Shown: positions 21,212 to 31,080, counted from the first letter of the stretch. The stretch: 64,000 nt of DNA from Cedecea neteri (GCF_000757825.1 NZ_CP009451.1:1612001-1676000), one strand, 5' to 3'. Program-made: numbers and translations. The notes: generated by a model not told the origin, from the sequence alone.

Positions 21212-21889
21212 TCAGATAAGCAATTCTGCCGCTAATCTGGCGACCAGCACGTTGGATAAAAGTACCGGCACATCCAGCTGCTTTTGCAGTAAATCCCGGT
21301 GCTTTTGATGGTAGCCAAGGCAGTCCAGCACCAGAACATCCGCCCCGTCCGCCATCAGCTTTCTTCCGGCCTCAAGCAAGTCGGCTTCGCTGCCGTGCAC
21401 CGGATTCGCGAGAGCATAAAGCGGGGGATGGGTCAGCTTGCGCCACTTCAGCTCCTGAAACTTAATCATGTCGGCGACCGGCAGGATAATCCCCACCTGA
21501 TGACCGTCCACAATCGAAGCCACCAGCGGCGGAATAATACGCTCAGGCTCCAGCAGAATCGCGTTACGGGCGCTAAGCCCTGTCAGCGGCATGGTGCTCA
21601 TCAGCAGAATAACTTCGTAGCCCTGATTATCCAGCTGTTCGATGATGCCCTGCATCGCAACGGAGATTTTGTCGCGCCCGACCGAAGTAATGGTGTTGTC
21701 CGCCAGCAAAGTGAGCAAAGACTCTTCTCCGGGCGAAGGGGAAAACTGGCGCCGGACCTCATCAGGAGAGAGGTTGCCCAGCAGGCTTACCTGCGAGATT
21801 TGTTGCTCAGAGATATGTTCGGTTAAAAATGGCAAAACCTCACTCACTGACACTTTGCCGACGGTGAGAATGGCTACAGTTGGTTTCAT
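21212..21889 (-). CDS. aroM: AroM family protein
   Basis: 225 residues, the length of E. coli AroM, a protein of unknown biochemical role coexpressed with aroL. It starts MKPTVAILTVGKVSVSEVLPFL. The overall pattern (hydrophobic strands, a conserved LDCLGYH near the C-terminus) resembles Asp/Glu racemase-like folds, but the activity is not known. It follows yaiA and aroL on the same strand, after a 249-bp gap holding no recognisable gene. Confidence 0.93.
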   Translation of the reverse strand: MKPTVAILTVGKVSVSEVLPFLTEHISEQQISQVSLLGNLSPDEVRRQFSPSPGEESLLTLLADNTITSVGRDKISVAMQGIIEQLDNQGYEVILLMSTMPLTGLSARNAILLEPERIIPPLVASIVDGHQVGIILPVADMIKFQELKWRKLTHPPLYALANPVHGSEADLLEAGRKLMADGADVLVLDCLGYHQKHRDLLQKQLDVPVLLSNVLVARLAAELLI

Positions 21890-22138
21890 GCTTCGCTCCG
21901 CTATTACTCAGTCACCGCCCTTTTCGCTGCACTGCTCCACGTCCGCTATGAAATAACTCCGCCGGGGTCGATCGTTTTTTGCTCGCCGTAATCCGCAGCA
22001 TACAACCAGAGTGATATCGAAATCCTTAACGAAACATCAACTACTGTGCAACATCTCTGAATAGATATATTTTAAGTAAATTAACGAGATAAAAGTTTCT
22101 CTGATCAAAGATGAAACACCAACGTCTGCAGCCATCGA

Positions 22139-22330
22139 TCAGGATTTCTGCGGATCTTCATAGCGCTGTTTTGCGTCCAGCGCTTCCTGATGCGTTTCGT
22201 GTTCGCTTATCAGCGTGTCCTGATGAGGGTGATCCGCCCGCAGCTGGTACCCGGTGACGGTTGAACCCGGCACGCCTTTCTGCACTTCGACAATTCGGGC
22301 TTCACGGGGGTAAGGAGGTTGAGTTGCCAT
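22139..22330 (-). CDS. yaiA: YaiA family small protein
   Basis: 63 residues ([19 protein letters not shown]...), the same length as E. coli YaiA and clearly homologous along its length ([36 protein letters not shown]). Function unknown; no membrane segment or signal peptide. It lies 40 bp downstream of aroL and is probably in its transcript, so it shares the aromatic-amino-acid regulation. Confidence 0.92.
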   Translation of the reverse strand: MATQPPYPREARIVEVQKGVPGSTVTGYQLRADHPHQDTLISEHETHQEALDAKQRYEDPQKS

Positions 22331-22370
22331 CGCTCGTCCTTATTTCTTATGGATGAGCGTTAAGTATAGG

Positions 22371-22895
22371 CTAACTGGCGCGGGCCATTTGTAATGCGCT
22401 GAGGATAGCTTCCACCACCGCATCCGGGGGACAGGTTGCGTCCACAATGTGACGGGCAACCTGGCGGTACAGCCCTTCTCGAGCGGCCAGCACATCCACG
22501 ATTTCATCGGTGACGCCTTTTCCAGTCAGGGTTGGGCGCTGATCTTCCTCCGGAGAAGCATTCAGGCGTGAAGCCAGGACCTGCGCCGGAGCGTGCAGCC
22601 AAATGGTAATGCCGTTTTCCTGCATAAACTGACGATTGCTGTCTGCCAGCACCATGCCGCCGCCGGTGGCCACAACGGTCGCCGGCGCCGTCACCCGCTG
22701 AAGCGCATCAGACTCACGGGCACGGAACCCTTCCCAGCCCTCTTCGGCCACAATCTCCGCCACGCTTTTTCCGGTGTGGGTCAGCAGAAAACTATCGGTA
22801 TCGACAAATGCATAACCCAGCGTTCTCGCCAGAGCCTGACCGACGGTCGTCTTGCCACAGCCGCGCGCGCCGACCAAGAAAAGGGGTTGAGTCAT
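22371..22895 (-). CDS. aroL: Shikimate kinase II
   Basis: Phosphorylates shikimate in the common aromatic pathway. The 174 residues carry the P-loop [14 protein letters not shown], the shikimate-binding FVDTDSF, the ATGGGMVL glycine turn and a lid region around [13 protein letters not shown]. It heads the aroL-yaiA-aroM group. TyrR- and TrpR-like operator sequences lie 68-112 bp upstream, as for E. coli aroL. Confidence 0.97.
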   Translation of the reverse strand: MTQPLFLVGARGCGKTTVGQALARTLGYAFVDTDSFLLTHTGKSVAEIVAEEGWEGFRARESDALQRVTAPATVVATGGGMVLADSNRQFMQENGITIWLHAPAQVLASRLNASPEEDQRPTLTGKGVTDEIVDVLAAREGLYRQVARHIVDATCPPDAVVEAILSALQMARAS

Positions 22896-22962
22896 CAGGG
22901 ATAATCCTCGGAAGTGCAGGCCTCAGGCCAGTAGGGATAAAAGCAGGAAACAGAACGCGATA

Positions 22963-22980
22963 ATACCATCAAACTAGTAC
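22963..22980 (-). promoter_or_regulatory. Candidate TrpR operator upstream of aroL
   Basis: Minus strand GTACTAGTTTGATGGTAT. The half GTACTAGT matches the TrpR operator half-site exactly; the other half is degenerate. aroL is a known TrpR/TyrR target in E. coli. Confidence 0.6.
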
Positions 22981-22989
22981 GCAACAAAA

Positions 22990-23007
22990 CGTAAACTTAT
23001 AGTTACA
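22990..23007 (-). promoter_or_regulatory. Candidate TyrR box upstream of aroL
   Basis: Minus strand TGTAAC-TATAAG-TTTACG, five of six matches in each half of the TyrR consensus TGTAAA-N6-TTTACA. About 95-112 bp before the aroL start. The rest of the 350-bp gap to the next gene (22896-23245) shows no other gene. Confidence 0.65.
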
Positions 23008-23245
23008 ATCACAATTTATACCACAAAGAAGCCAGTAATAACGGCCTTAACTGGAGGTTAATAAGTGTAAACTAAATCCACCACCCGCCAGCAGCGTCAC
23101 AATACTTTAAACGCCAGGCCAATGACAACCCTTAATCTGAGATTCGGTAACACATTTATGGTTAGCTTTACGATTAAGGCGTTTCACCTACGCTCAAGTT
23201 GATCCAGACTCGTTTTAAGACTTCATCATGACAGAGGTATGAACC

Positions 23246-24007
23246 ATGCAATCTGAAGAGCAGCGTCTTATCGACGGGCTTTTTGACCGTCTGAAACAGG
23301 CCGAGAGCCAAAGTACCACCCGGGATGCGGCCGCAGAACAGCGGATTGCGCAACACCTCAGCCAGCAGCCAGGTGCCGCCTACTACATGGCGCAGACGAT
23401 CCTTATCCAGGAAGCGGCCATGAAACAGCTGAACGGTAAAATTCAGGAGCTGGAAGCGAAAGTCACCGAACTTGAACAGAAGTCTCGCCAGCAGCAGAGC
23501 AGCGGCGGTTTTTTGGCCGGATTATTCGGCGGCAGCAGCAACAGCAATAATAGCTCTCGCGGTTCCGACCCGATTCCGGGCAGCCAGAACTATGGCACAT
23601 CAGCCGCACCGGGCTACGGCGCACCTCAAAGCGGGTACGGTGCTCCTGCCGGCTATGGTGCACCACAGGCGGCACCTGCGAGCGCTCCGCGTGCCGGAGG
23701 CGGCTTCCTGTCAGGTGCGCTGCAAACCGCTGCGGGCGTAGCCGGGGGCGTTGTGGTGGCAGAAATGCTGACCAGCATGTTCCACCGCAGCCAGCCGGAA
23801 GAGATCGTGAATATCATCAACGAGCCGGCTCCGACCTTCGACAATAGCTCGTTTGATTCAGTCAACGACTACAGCCAGGTCGACGACCGCCAGTTCCAGA
23901 ATCAGGGCGGCTGGCAGTCACAGGACAACGCTAACGACAACACCGGCTTCGGGAACGATGATTTCGGTGGTGACGATTACGGCGACGACGACGACAGCTT
24001 TATTTAA
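23246..24007 (+). CDS. DUF2076 domain protein with acidic tail
   Basis: 253 residues, function unknown. Residues 1-80 form the DUF2076 region ([20 protein letters not shown]), predicted helical and ending in a short coiled coil. A Ser/Asn linker follows, then a Gly-Tyr-Ala-Pro repeat stretch (about 117-140). Next come a glycine-rich hydrophobic segment, [19 protein letters not shown] (about 151-169), and a highly acidic tail rich in Asp and Gly. No signal peptide is visible. ATG 23246 has AGAGG 9 bases upstream. The stop overlaps the convergent yaiI stop by 4 bp. Confidence 0.88.
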   Translation: MQSEEQRLIDGLFDRLKQAESQSTTRDAAAEQRIAQHLSQQPGAAYYMAQTILIQEAAMKQLNGKIQELEAKVTELEQKSRQQQSSGGFLAGLFGGSSNSNNSSRGSDPIPGSQNYGTSAAPGYGAPQSGYGAPAGYGAPQAAPASAPRAGGGFLSGALQTAAGVAGGVVVAEMLTSMFHRSQPEEIVNIINEPAPTFDNSSFDSVNDYSQVDDRQFQNQGGWQSQDNANDNTGFGNDDFGGDDYGDDDDSFI

Positions 24008-24465
24008 GACTTCTGCGCCCGCGCGACCATCAGCAGCCACTTTTCGAGTTCATTGGCAAACAGCTGGCGGTCGCGCTGGTTCAGGCTATCCGGCCCGCCG
24101 GTTTGTACGCCGCTGGCGCGCAGGGTATCCATAAAGTCACGCATCGTCAGGCGTTCACGAATGGTTGCTGGCGTGTAAAGCTCGCCCCGGGGGTTCAACG
24201 CAATGGCCCCTTTCTCAAGCACGTCCGCCGCCAGCGGAATATCGGCGGTGATCACCAGATCGTTTTTCTCGCAGCGACGAACAATTTCGTTGTCCGCCAC
24301 GTCAAACCCCGAGGCAACCTGAAGGCTGCGAATAAAGCGCGATGGCGGCGTTTTCATCCCCTGGTTTGCGACCAGCGTGACCATCACCTGAGCGCGATCG
24401 GCCGCGCGAAAAAGGACCTCTTTTATCACTTTTGGACACGCATCGGCATCCACCCAAATTTGCAT
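24004..24465 (-). CDS. yaiI: YaiI/YqxD family protein (DUF188)
   Basis: 153 residues from ATG 24465 ([11 protein letters not shown]), matching the 152-residue E. coli YaiI; the in-frame start at 24525 adds 20 unrelated residues. The conserved acidic motifs [17 protein letters not shown] and [11 protein letters not shown] are characteristic of the PIN-like DUF188 family, suggesting a nuclease-type fold, but no activity is established. Tail-to-tail with the DUF2076 gene and divergent from proC. Confidence 0.93.
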   Translation of the reverse strand: MQIWVDADACPKVIKEVLFRAADRAQVMVTLVANQGMKTPPSRFIRSLQVASGFDVADNEIVRRCEKNDLVITADIPLAADVLEKGAIALNPRGELYTPATIRERLTMRDFMDTLRASGVQTGGPDSLNQRDRQLFANELEKWLLMVARAQKS

Positions 24466-24644
24466 TATGGCTCCTGACTGTCGGTGGGAATGGGGCGATT
24501 TTGCCGTGCTTTTGCCGAATGGCAAAATTTATCTGTTTCAGCCCCCCGACCGTACCTCGTTGAGTGCAAACGTAGCCTAAGCGGTAAAAAGCGCGTTAAG
24601 CTATCACCATCAGATAACAAAACACATCACCATGGAGTAATGCT

Positions 24645-25454
24645 ATGGATAAGAAAATTGGCTTTATTGGCTGCGGTAACATGGGCAAAGCGATCCTTGG
24701 CGGCCTGATTTCCAGCGGCCTGGTGCCGGCGGGCAATATCTGGGTTTATACCCCGTCGCCGGACAAGGTGCAGGCATTATGCGAAGAATACGGCATTAAT
24801 CCGGCGCAGAGCGCGCAGGAAGTCGCGCAGATAGCCGACATCGTTTTTGGCGCGGTGAAGCCAAACATCATGCTGAAAGTGCTGAGCGAAGTGAATTCCG
24901 AGCTGAATAAAGACAGCGTTGTTATCTCCATTGCCGCAGGCATTACCCTGGAAACCCTCGCCAAAGTGCTGGGCCACGACCGCAAGATTATCCGTGCAAT
25001 GCCGAATACCCCGGCGCTGGTGAATGCAGGCATGACGTCGGTGACGCCAAACGCGCTGGTCACGCCTGAAGATATTGCCGATGCGGTAAGCATTTTCCGC
25101 AGCTTTGGCCAGGCGGAAGTGGTAAGCGAAGCGATGATCCATCCGGTGGTGGGCGTCAGCGGTTCAGCGCCGGCTTACGTCTTTATGTTTATCGAAGCCA
25201 TGGCCGACGCCGCCGTGCTGGGCGGTATGCCGCGTAAACAGGCCTATCAGTTTGCCGCTCAGGCGGTGATGGGCTCGGCGAAAATGGTGCTGGAAACCGG
25301 GAAGCATCCGGGCGAGCTGAAAGACATGGTTTGCTCCCCTGGCGGCACCACCATTGAGGCAGTCAAAGTGCTGGAAGAGAAAGGCTTCCGCGCTGCCGTG
25401 ATGGAAGCGATGGTGAAGTGTATGGCGAAGTCGGAGCTGCTCGGGAAGTCCTGA
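24645..25454 (+). CDS. proC: Pyrroline-5-carboxylate reductase
   Basis: Last step of proline synthesis, NADPH-dependent reduction of pyrroline-5-carboxylate. The 269 residues equal the E. coli length. They begin with the nucleotide-binding IGFIGCGNMGKAILGG and carry the P5CR signature near the C-terminus (CSPGGTTIEAVKVLEEKGFRAAVMEAM). In E. coli adrA/dgcC follows; here a repeat block and psiF follow directly. Confidence 0.98.
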   Translation: MDKKIGFIGCGNMGKAILGGLISSGLVPAGNIWVYTPSPDKVQALCEEYGINPAQSAQEVAQIADIVFGAVKPNIMLKVLSEVNSELNKDSVVISIAAGITLETLAKVLGHDRKIIRAMPNTPALVNAGMTSVTPNALVTPEDIADAVSIFRSFGQAEVVSEAMIHPVVGVSGSAPAYVFMFIEAMADAAVLGGMPRKQAYQFAAQAVMGSAKMVLETGKHPGELKDMVCSPGGTTIEAVKVLEEKGFRAAVMEAMVKCMAKSELLGKS

Positions 25455-25465
25455 TTCTGGAATAG

Positions 25466-25567
25466 CCCCTCACCCTACCCCTCTCCCCACAGGGGAGAGG
25501 GAATTGGATCGAGCATCAATCTTCGATTTTCCCCCTCTCCCTTTCAGGGAGAGGGCCGGGGTGAGGG
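25466..25567. repeat. Composite palindromic repeat, copy D (between proC and psiF)
   Basis: Starts CCCCTCACCCTACCCCTCTCCCC and ends CCCCCTCTCCC-TTTCA-GGGAGAGGGCCGGGGTGAGGG: two hairpins bounded by CCCTCACCC and GGGTGAGGG. It contains an intact, unoccupied IS110 target at 25547-25561 (core AG at 25552-25553 on the plus strand). It lies between two convergent genes. Confidence 0.85.
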
Positions 25568-25581
25568 TCATTAAAAACGAC

Positions 25582-25893
25582 TTACTTTTTCTTCAAACAG
25601 TTGCTCATAAAGGTTTTTCTGGCGTCGCCCTTCAGCGATTGCTTCGCGGCATCCGCATTACAATCCTTCATTTTTTGCTGCTGAGGCGTCAGGGTTTTCC
25701 CTGCCGCGGCAGGCGCTTCCCCTTTCAGACAGCTGCTCATATAGCTCTTACGCTGATCCCCTTTCAGGGACTGCGATGCCGCCTGCTGATTACAGCTCGT
25801 CATGCGCTGCTGCTGCGGCGTCATCGTTTTATCCGCCGCCGTTGCCGACCCAACCAGCCCTACCAGTAACACCGCTAATAATGAAAATTTCAT
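25582..25893 (-). CDS. psiF: PsiF family phosphate-starvation protein
   Basis: 103 residues with an N-terminal signal peptide (MKFSLLAVLLVGLVGSATAA), so probably periplasmic. The mature part is two tandem PsiF repeats, each with Thr-Pro-Gln-Gln-Gln, a Cys before Asn-x-x-Ala, a Ser-Leu-Lys-Gly-Asp and a Met-Ser-x-Cys-Leu-Lys. Function unknown. It lies downstream of phoA on the same strand, separated by a terminator, so part of its expression probably comes from PhoB-driven readthrough. Confidence 0.94.
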   Translation of the reverse strand: MKFSLLAVLLVGLVGSATAADKTMTPQQQRMTSCNQQAASQSLKGDQRKSYMSSCLKGEAPAAAGKTLTPQQQKMKDCNADAAKQSLKGDARKTFMSNCLKKK

Positions 25894-25938
25894 ACCTTAT
25901 TCCTTTTTTATAGTGACGATTAAAGCCTGGCCTAAGGC

Positions 25939-25971
25939 AAAAAAAATGCGACGTTTCCGCCGCATTTTTTT
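25939..25971 (-). terminator. Terminator between phoA and psiF
   Basis: AAAAAAAATGCG (25939-25950) and CGCATTTTTTT (25961-25971) form a stem flanked by A/T runs that can work in both orientations. Read on the minus strand it follows the phoA stop by 25 bp. Confidence 0.82.
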
Positions 25972-25995
25972 CTCACCTGTTACGTCTGTACACCT

Positions 25996-27414
25996 TTATT
26001 CCAGCGCCATCGCCGATTTCATGGTGTAGAACAGATCGGTCTGGTCAGTCAGCCCCACCACGTTTGCCGCATGTGGGCCATAGGCCGCCACGCGCAGCTG
26101 GGTGCCGGTGTGCTCCTGAGATTCTCCCTCGGAGTTACCGTAACTAATGACCATCACTGAGCCATCTTTAGTATTTAGCGCCTGAGTCAGGCCTGGAGCT
26201 TTAGTGTCCGGAGCCACAATCTGGCTGGAGTGGGCATGATCCGCCGTCACGATGACCAGGGTATTGCCGTCCTTACGGGCAAACTCGAGCGCTTTCTGCA
26301 CGGCTTCGTCGAGATCGACCGTCTCGCCAATCTGCCCGCAAGGGTTAGCGGCGTGATCCTGTTTATCGATAGAAGCGCCTTCAACCTGCAGGAAGAAGCC
26401 TTTTTCGTTGCCTTTAAGCAGATCGATAGCTTTTTCAGTCATCTGCGCCAGGGTCGGCACGCTGCTGTCGCGCTTTGGATTTTCCGTACAGGTCACCGCT
26501 GGCTGGTCAATATTGCCATGGTAGGTTGCCTTCGGGCCTTCCCAGCGCACCGGCATATTGCCGTCCGCGAACATGCCAATGAGCGGTTTCTGCTGGTTGG
26601 CGACGGTCACCGCCGCAAGACCTGCCGCGTTATCTACCCACTGATAACCACGGGCATCCGCCTGCTCGCGCAGCGTTTTGCCGTTCCACTCTCCGGCTTT
26701 CGCCACTTCGCTGAAGGTTTTTGCTCCGCCGCCAAGCGTGACGTCGGCTCGGGTATTCAGCAGTTGCTCGGTAATGGAGCCTTTGCCGCCGTTCTCCAGC
26801 GCGTTGGTCGAGCATTTTTCACTGGTCGCGCTCGGGCCATAGCATTTACGCCCGGTGACGTGGGAAACCAGTGCGGCAGGCGTCGCATCCTGAATTTCAG
26901 CCGTTGAAACGTTCCCCGTGGCCTTCCCGGCGGCCTTCGCCAGCTCGAGAATGGTCACGTGGTCTTTTCCGTCAACGTCCACGCCCAGCGCGCCGTTGTA
27001 GGTTTTTACGCCGGTACTCCACGCCGTGGCGGAGGCCGCAGAATCGGTCACGTAATCCGGCTTTTTCGTTTTCTTGTCTAAAGAATAATGGGTGTATTGC
27101 CCGGTGAGCGGTAACGCATCAATTCCCTTAAAGAAGCCACCGGCCCCTTCGGCATAGTTTCGGGCGGCGGTTATTTCCGAATCGCCCATTCCGTCACCGA
27201 TCAGCAGAATAATGTTTTTTGCCGTTTTATTGTTTAACGAGGCGCGAATAGCTTCTGTCCGATCGCCGGTAATACGGCGGGCGCCACCCGGCTGAGTTAA
27301 ATCTCCCTGAGCGGCGCGATTTTCCAGAGGGGATGATGATGTTTCTTGTGATTGTGATGGGGTGCTGGCAAGCAGCAAAGGCAGCAGGCTGGCGATAATT
27401 ACGCTCTGTTTCAC
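25996..27414 (-). CDS. phoA: Alkaline phosphatase PhoA
   Basis: Periplasmic phosphomonoesterase of the Pho regulon. The 472 residues start with a signal peptide (about residues 1-22). The catalytic serine is Ser125 of the precursor in [12 protein letters not shown]. The metal ligands sit in [26 protein letters not shown] and [10 protein letters not shown]. Four cysteines for the two usual disulfides are visible ([13 protein letters not shown], and AVTC with ANPC). A PhoB box lies 65-82 bp upstream. Confidence 0.98.
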   Translation of the reverse strand: MKQSVIIASLLPLLLASTPSQSQETSSSPLENRAAQGDLTQPGGARRITGDRTEAIRASLNNKTAKNIILLIGDGMGDSEITAARNYAEGAGGFFKGIDALPLTGQYTHYSLDKKTKKPDYVTDSAASATAWSTGVKTYNGALGVDVDGKDHVTILELAKAAGKATGNVSTAEIQDATPAALVSHVTGRKCYGPSATSEKCSTNALENGGKGSITEQLLNTRADVTLGGGAKTFSEVAKAGEWNGKTLREQADARGYQWVDNAAGLAAVTVANQQKPLIGMFADGNMPVRWEGPKATYHGNIDQPAVTCTENPKRDSSVPTLAQMTEKAIDLLKGNEKGFFLQVEGASIDKQDHAANPCGQIGETVDLDEAVQKALEFARKDGNTLVIVTADHAHSSQIVAPDTKAPGLTQALNTKDGSVMVISYGNSEGESQEHTGTQLRVAAYGPHAANVVGLTDQTDLFYTMKSAMALE

Positions 27415-27478
27415 TTTATTTTCTCCATGTAGTAACTACTGAATATAAATAAAAACAGAGCGAGTATAAAAATGACTT

Positions 27479-27496
27479 ATGACACTAATATGACAG
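27479..27496 (-). promoter_or_regulatory. Pho box upstream of phoA
   Basis: Minus strand CTGTCAT-ATTA-GTGTCAT, two 7-bp units with a 4-bp spacer; the first is a perfect consensus unit. A TATACT -10-like element follows about 12 bp downstream. Confidence 0.9.
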
Positions 27497-27507
27497 CAAA
27501 ATTTGAT

Positions 27508-27768
27508 TCAACTACGGGGATGGATAAGGAGCTTTTTTAAATATTGACGGAGTAATTCGGTATCCTGGACGGGCACTGCGGTCTTTGGGGAGGCATCATC
27601 TAACGCCCCTTCAATACTGGCAACTAATGCCGAACGTTCGCCTTGTTCAAGCCGTCTCAATAAGGCCGTCACCACTATTTCCAGGGCTTCCACCTGAGCG
27701 ACCAGCTCTTTTGACTCTTCTTCCTTTTCGGCGAGTTTAACCAATAACTCTGCAATAAGATTTTTCAT
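27508..27768 (-). CDS. iraP: IraP, anti-adaptor stabilising RpoS
   Basis: Binds RssB and so blocks ClpXP degradation of sigma-S, notably in phosphate starvation. ATG 27768 gives [30 protein letters not shown], the same N-terminus and length (86 residues) as E. coli IraP; a start 13 codons earlier is not supported by homology. The N-terminal half is a coiled coil; the C-terminal [17 protein letters not shown] is conserved. It sits just upstream of phoA, as in E. coli. Confidence 0.93.
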   Translation of the reverse strand: MKNLIAELLVKLAEKEEESKELVAQVEALEIVVTALLRRLEQGERSALVASIEGALDDASPKTAVPVQDTELLRQYLKKLLIHPRS

Positions 27769-28043
27769 TTTCTCAGTCCCTGCGGGGTTAGGATATGACG
27801 TTAACACTCAGATCCACCCGAGAGCAATATGCCGGGTTAAATATGTGCGGAACAGCAAATAGCGGCAGGCTTAAAACGATTCAGTCTGATAATAATCCCG
27901 GAGGCGAATTTTTCGCACTACAAAAAAAGAATAATGGAATATTATTCGCTAAGTCACAGGCTGCTGAGCGAATGAAAAATAAGTCGACATCAATTTTCAT
28001 ATTTCACGCATTAATATAGCCAGCCGCCGCAAAAAAACGGCTC

Positions 28044-29261
28044 TCAGGTTTTTCTGTCGAGTATCTGCTGCCGGGCATTTTTCCGTTTAAGAGCAGCGGC
28101 AAGCTGCCAGACATTGAGCAGCACAACCACGGCGGTTGCCGCAAAAACGTAACGAAAACCGGCCATTGCGGACACACCTGCCCCCATTAAAGGCCCGGCG
28201 ACGTTCCCTAAATACATAAACGACTGGTTATACCCGAAGATGCGCCCGGTCACCTGGTCACTACAGTATTTCAGCAGCAGCGTTTGCACCGCTGGCAGCA
28301 TGGCTCCGTCGGCAAAGCCCAGCATAAAACGCAATATTCCAAGCTGCACCGGAGAGGTCACAAAGGACATTGCCAGGAATAACACCACCGCGCAGCACAG
28401 CGTCGCCATCAAAATACGTTCGGTGCCAATGCGGTCGCCCAGTTTGCCAAGTTTTGGCGCAGCAAACAGCGCGGAAATCCCCGGCAAGGCGGCGATAAAC
28501 CCGCTCATAAAAGCGATGTTAAGGCTGTCCGGGGAAAGCTGTTTAATAAACAGCGCCAGGATAGGCCCAATCGAGCCGTTGCAGAGCTGAATCACCAGCG
28601 TGGTAATAAACAGGCTGAAAATAAGCCAGGGATAAGGCAGCGTGGCAAACACCTCCTTTCCGGTCAGGCGCTCATCCTTGCTGATTTTAGGCCGTGCGCC
28701 CTCTTTAATCAGCAGCAGCGTCACCAGGAAACTGACCATCAGCAGGCCGGCGGTGGCAAAGAAAACCGGCCGGAGCCCCAAGTGGTCAGCCATAAAACCG
28801 CCCAGCAGCGGGCCCACGATCACGCCGCTGATTTGCCCGGTAGATAACGTGCTGATGGCCCAGCCGCTGCGCTCACGCGGAACCTGCGAAGCAATCAGCG
28901 CCATGGCATTAGGGATATAGCCTGAGGTCAAGCCCATCACCGCCCGCAGCAGGAACAGCTGCCAGACGTTGGTGGCAAAAGCCTGCAGCAGAATAGCCAC
29001 TGCCATGCCGAAGGAGGCGCGGAGCAGCATCAGCTTGCGCCCTTTACGGTCGGCCAGGCTGCCCCACATCGGAGAGACAATTGCCGAGACTAAAAACGTG
29101 ACGCTGAAGGTGAGGCCGGACCAAAGGGAGAGTGCTTCGTGGGAGGTGACGCCGAGTTGCTCAACGTAGAGCGGAAGAAAAGGCAAAATCTGGCTGATCG
29201 CAAGGCCGGTAAAGAAGCAGCCGAACCAGACTGAAATGAGGTTAACCTTCCAGGACTCCAT
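28044..29261 (-). CDS. MFS drug efflux protein, MdtG-like
   Basis: Major facilitator superfamily (DHA1) exporter with about 12 membrane segments. It is related throughout to E. coli MdtG: LPFLPLYVEQLGV, SPMWGSLADRKGRKLML (MFS loop 2-3 motif), LRAVMGLTSGYIPNAMALIASQVPRERSGWA, GRIFGYNQSFMYLGNVAGPLMGA. It is probably a paralog, because MdtG is encoded elsewhere in related genomes. I start at ATG 29261 (405 residues); a TTG at 29276 is an alternative. Neither has a strong ribosome site. Substrates are unknown. Confidence 0.85.
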   Translation of the reverse strand: MESWKVNLISVWFGCFFTGLAISQILPFLPLYVEQLGVTSHEALSLWSGLTFSVTFLVSAIVSPMWGSLADRKGRKLMLLRASFGMAVAILLQAFATNVWQLFLLRAVMGLTSGYIPNAMALIASQVPRERSGWAISTLSTGQISGVIVGPLLGGFMADHLGLRPVFFATAGLLMVSFLVTLLLIKEGARPKISKDERLTGKEVFATLPYPWLIFSLFITTLVIQLCNGSIGPILALFIKQLSPDSLNIAFMSGFIAALPGISALFAAPKLGKLGDRIGTERILMATLCCAVVLFLAMSFVTSPVQLGILRFMLGFADGAMLPAVQTLLLKYCSDQVTGRIFGYNQSFMYLGNVAGPLMGAGVSAMAGFRYVFAATAVVVLLNVWQLAAALKRKNARQQILDRKT

Positions 29262-29491
29262 AGCGCGCTTTTTCAAAGGGGATGCAACCAGACAGAACGA
29301 TTTCTGGAAAGCTTATCACACTAATGAATAGTGCCGTCAGCACGCCGGGCATACCATTACGATATGGAAATGATTGCTTACTAAAGCACATATCCTGCCC
29401 CACCGGGCCTGTTGATGCAGGAACCACATGAATCCCCGTTATGAGCGTGCTATGTTGTCCACTTTCGTAAAGTGATGGGTGGATTAAAGGC

Positions 29492-30592
29492 ATGGCAAAA
29501 CTGCGGGTTGGTATCGTGTTTGGTGGGAAATCGGCAGAACACGAGGTGTCGCTGCAGTCGGCAAAAAATATCGTCGACGCCATTGATAAGTCGAAATTTG
29601 ATGTGGTGCTGCTGGGGATTGATAAACAGGGCCAGTGGCATATCAACGATGCGTCCAGCTACCTGCTGAACGCCAATAATCCGGCGCTTATCGCCCTGAA
29701 CCGGTCAGAGAAGAACGTGGCGCTGGTTCCAGGCCAGACCGAGCATCAGCTTATTGAAGCTAACGGCGCGGAACAGCTTTCTCAGGTCGACGTGATTTTC
29801 CCGATTGTGCACGGCACGCTGGGTGAAGACGGTTCCCTGCAGGGCATGCTGCGCGTCGCTAATCTGCCGTTTGTTGGCTCGGGCGTGCTGGGCTCAGCGG
29901 TGAGTATGGATAAGGACATTGCCAAACGCCTGCTGCGTGACGCGGGTCTGAACGTGGCGCCATTCATTACGCTGACGCGCGCTAACCGTGCAAAAATCAG
30001 CTTCGCCGAGGTAGAAAAACAGCTCGGCCTGCCGCTGTTTGTTAAGCCAGCCAACCAGGGCTCCTCCGTCGGCGTTAGCAAAGCCAATAGCGAAGAGCAG
30101 TATCACGCGGCGGTGGCGTTAGCCTTTGAGTTTGACCATAAAGTGGTGGTCGAGACCGGCATTAAAGGCCGTGAAATCGAATGTGCGGTGTTGGGGAACG
30201 ATTACCCGCAGGCCAGCACCTGCGGCGAGATCGTGGTCAACAGCGAGTTTTACTCCTACGACACCAAGTACATCGATGAGCAGGCCGCGAAGGTGGTCGT
30301 CCCTGCGGTGCTTGACGCAGACGTTAACGATAAGATTCGTAAAATTGCGGTTCGCGCTTATCAGGCGCTGGAGTGCAGCGGCATGGCCCGCGTTGACGTC
30401 TTCCTGACCGAAAACAACGAAGTTATCATCAACGAGATCAATACGCTGCCGGGCTTCACCAACATCAGCATGTATCCCAAGCTGTGGCAGGCCAGCGGCA
30501 TCAGCTATCAGGAACTGATCACCCGCCTGATTGAGCTTGCCCTTGAGCGCCACCAGCAGGATTGTGCGCTGAAAAGCTCCATCACTTCGTAA
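29492..30592 (+). CDS. ddlA: D-alanine-D-alanine ligase A
   Basis: Cytoplasmic ATP-grasp enzyme joining two D-alanines for peptidoglycan precursor synthesis. The 366 residues begin [23 protein letters not shown] and contain the two Ddl signatures, [14 protein letters not shown] and the C-terminal region around [19 protein letters not shown]. Length and context (iraP side, yaiZ convergent) match E. coli DdlA. Confidence 0.97.
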   Translation: MAKLRVGIVFGGKSAEHEVSLQSAKNIVDAIDKSKFDVVLLGIDKQGQWHINDASSYLLNANNPALIALNRSEKNVALVPGQTEHQLIEANGAEQLSQVDVIFPIVHGTLGEDGSLQGMLRVANLPFVGSGVLGSAVSMDKDIAKRLLRDAGLNVAPFITLTRANRAKISFAEVEKQLGLPLFVKPANQGSSVGVSKANSEEQYHAAVALAFEFDHKVVVETGIKGREIECAVLGNDYPQASTCGEIVVNSEFYSYDTKYIDEQAAKVVVPAVLDADVNDKIRKIAVRAYQALECSGMARVDVFLTENNEVIINEINTLPGFTNISMYPKLWQASGISYQELITRLIELALERHQQDCALKSSITS

Positions 30593-30595
30593 CGC

Positions 30596-30808
30596 TTAAG
30601 GCTCCGCCGTTTCCGACTCTTCCCGGGGGCGGCGGATAATAAAGCCTGCCAGCCAGAAACAAATCACCCAGGTCACCAGCCCCACCGCATAATTCTGCCA
30701 GCCCGTCGTTTCCAGCCCCATCAGGCCAATCACGCCGTTAAGAATAAAAATCAGCCCTATCGCCACCGCATAGTAGTGCCAGTCACGACGCATTTTCAGG
30801 GTTAACAT
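30596..30808 (-). CDS. yaiZ: YaiZ, small inner-membrane protein (DUF2754)
   Basis: 70 residues with two hydrophobic helices (about 12-30 and 40-58) and the conserved RRDWHYYAVAIGLIFILNG and GWQNYAVGLVTWVICFWLAG. ATG 30808 fits the 70-residue E. coli YaiZ; the longer in-frame version has no support. Function unknown. Its stop is 3 bp from that of the convergent ddlA. Confidence 0.9.
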   Translation of the reverse strand: MLTLKMRRDWHYYAVAIGLIFILNGVIGLMGLETTGWQNYAVGLVTWVICFWLAGFIIRRPREESETAEP

Positions 30809-31080
30809 AGCCGCCTCACGCATTGAGAAATAAACCTGCCGGCATTGTCGCACATCAGCGGCAGGGAAACGCGCTGTTGCCGCAGGCTCGGCTAGCATAA
30901 TGTTAATAAAATTTCCGTTAAGTTACAAAAATGTGAAGTTAAGCAAAAAACGCAAAACCAGGAGGATTCTGCCCCACAAATTACCAGCAATCTGATATTG
31001 ACAACGCTTATGACCTGCCAAAATCCGCGCTATGGGGAGTCACACATTTGATTCGCATTACGCTTTTACGGGAGGTCATG

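Noticed and set aside
27795..28019. A 74-codon frame upstream of iraP
   Set aside because: No homology, no ribosome-binding site and AT-rich composition; more likely intergenic sequence.
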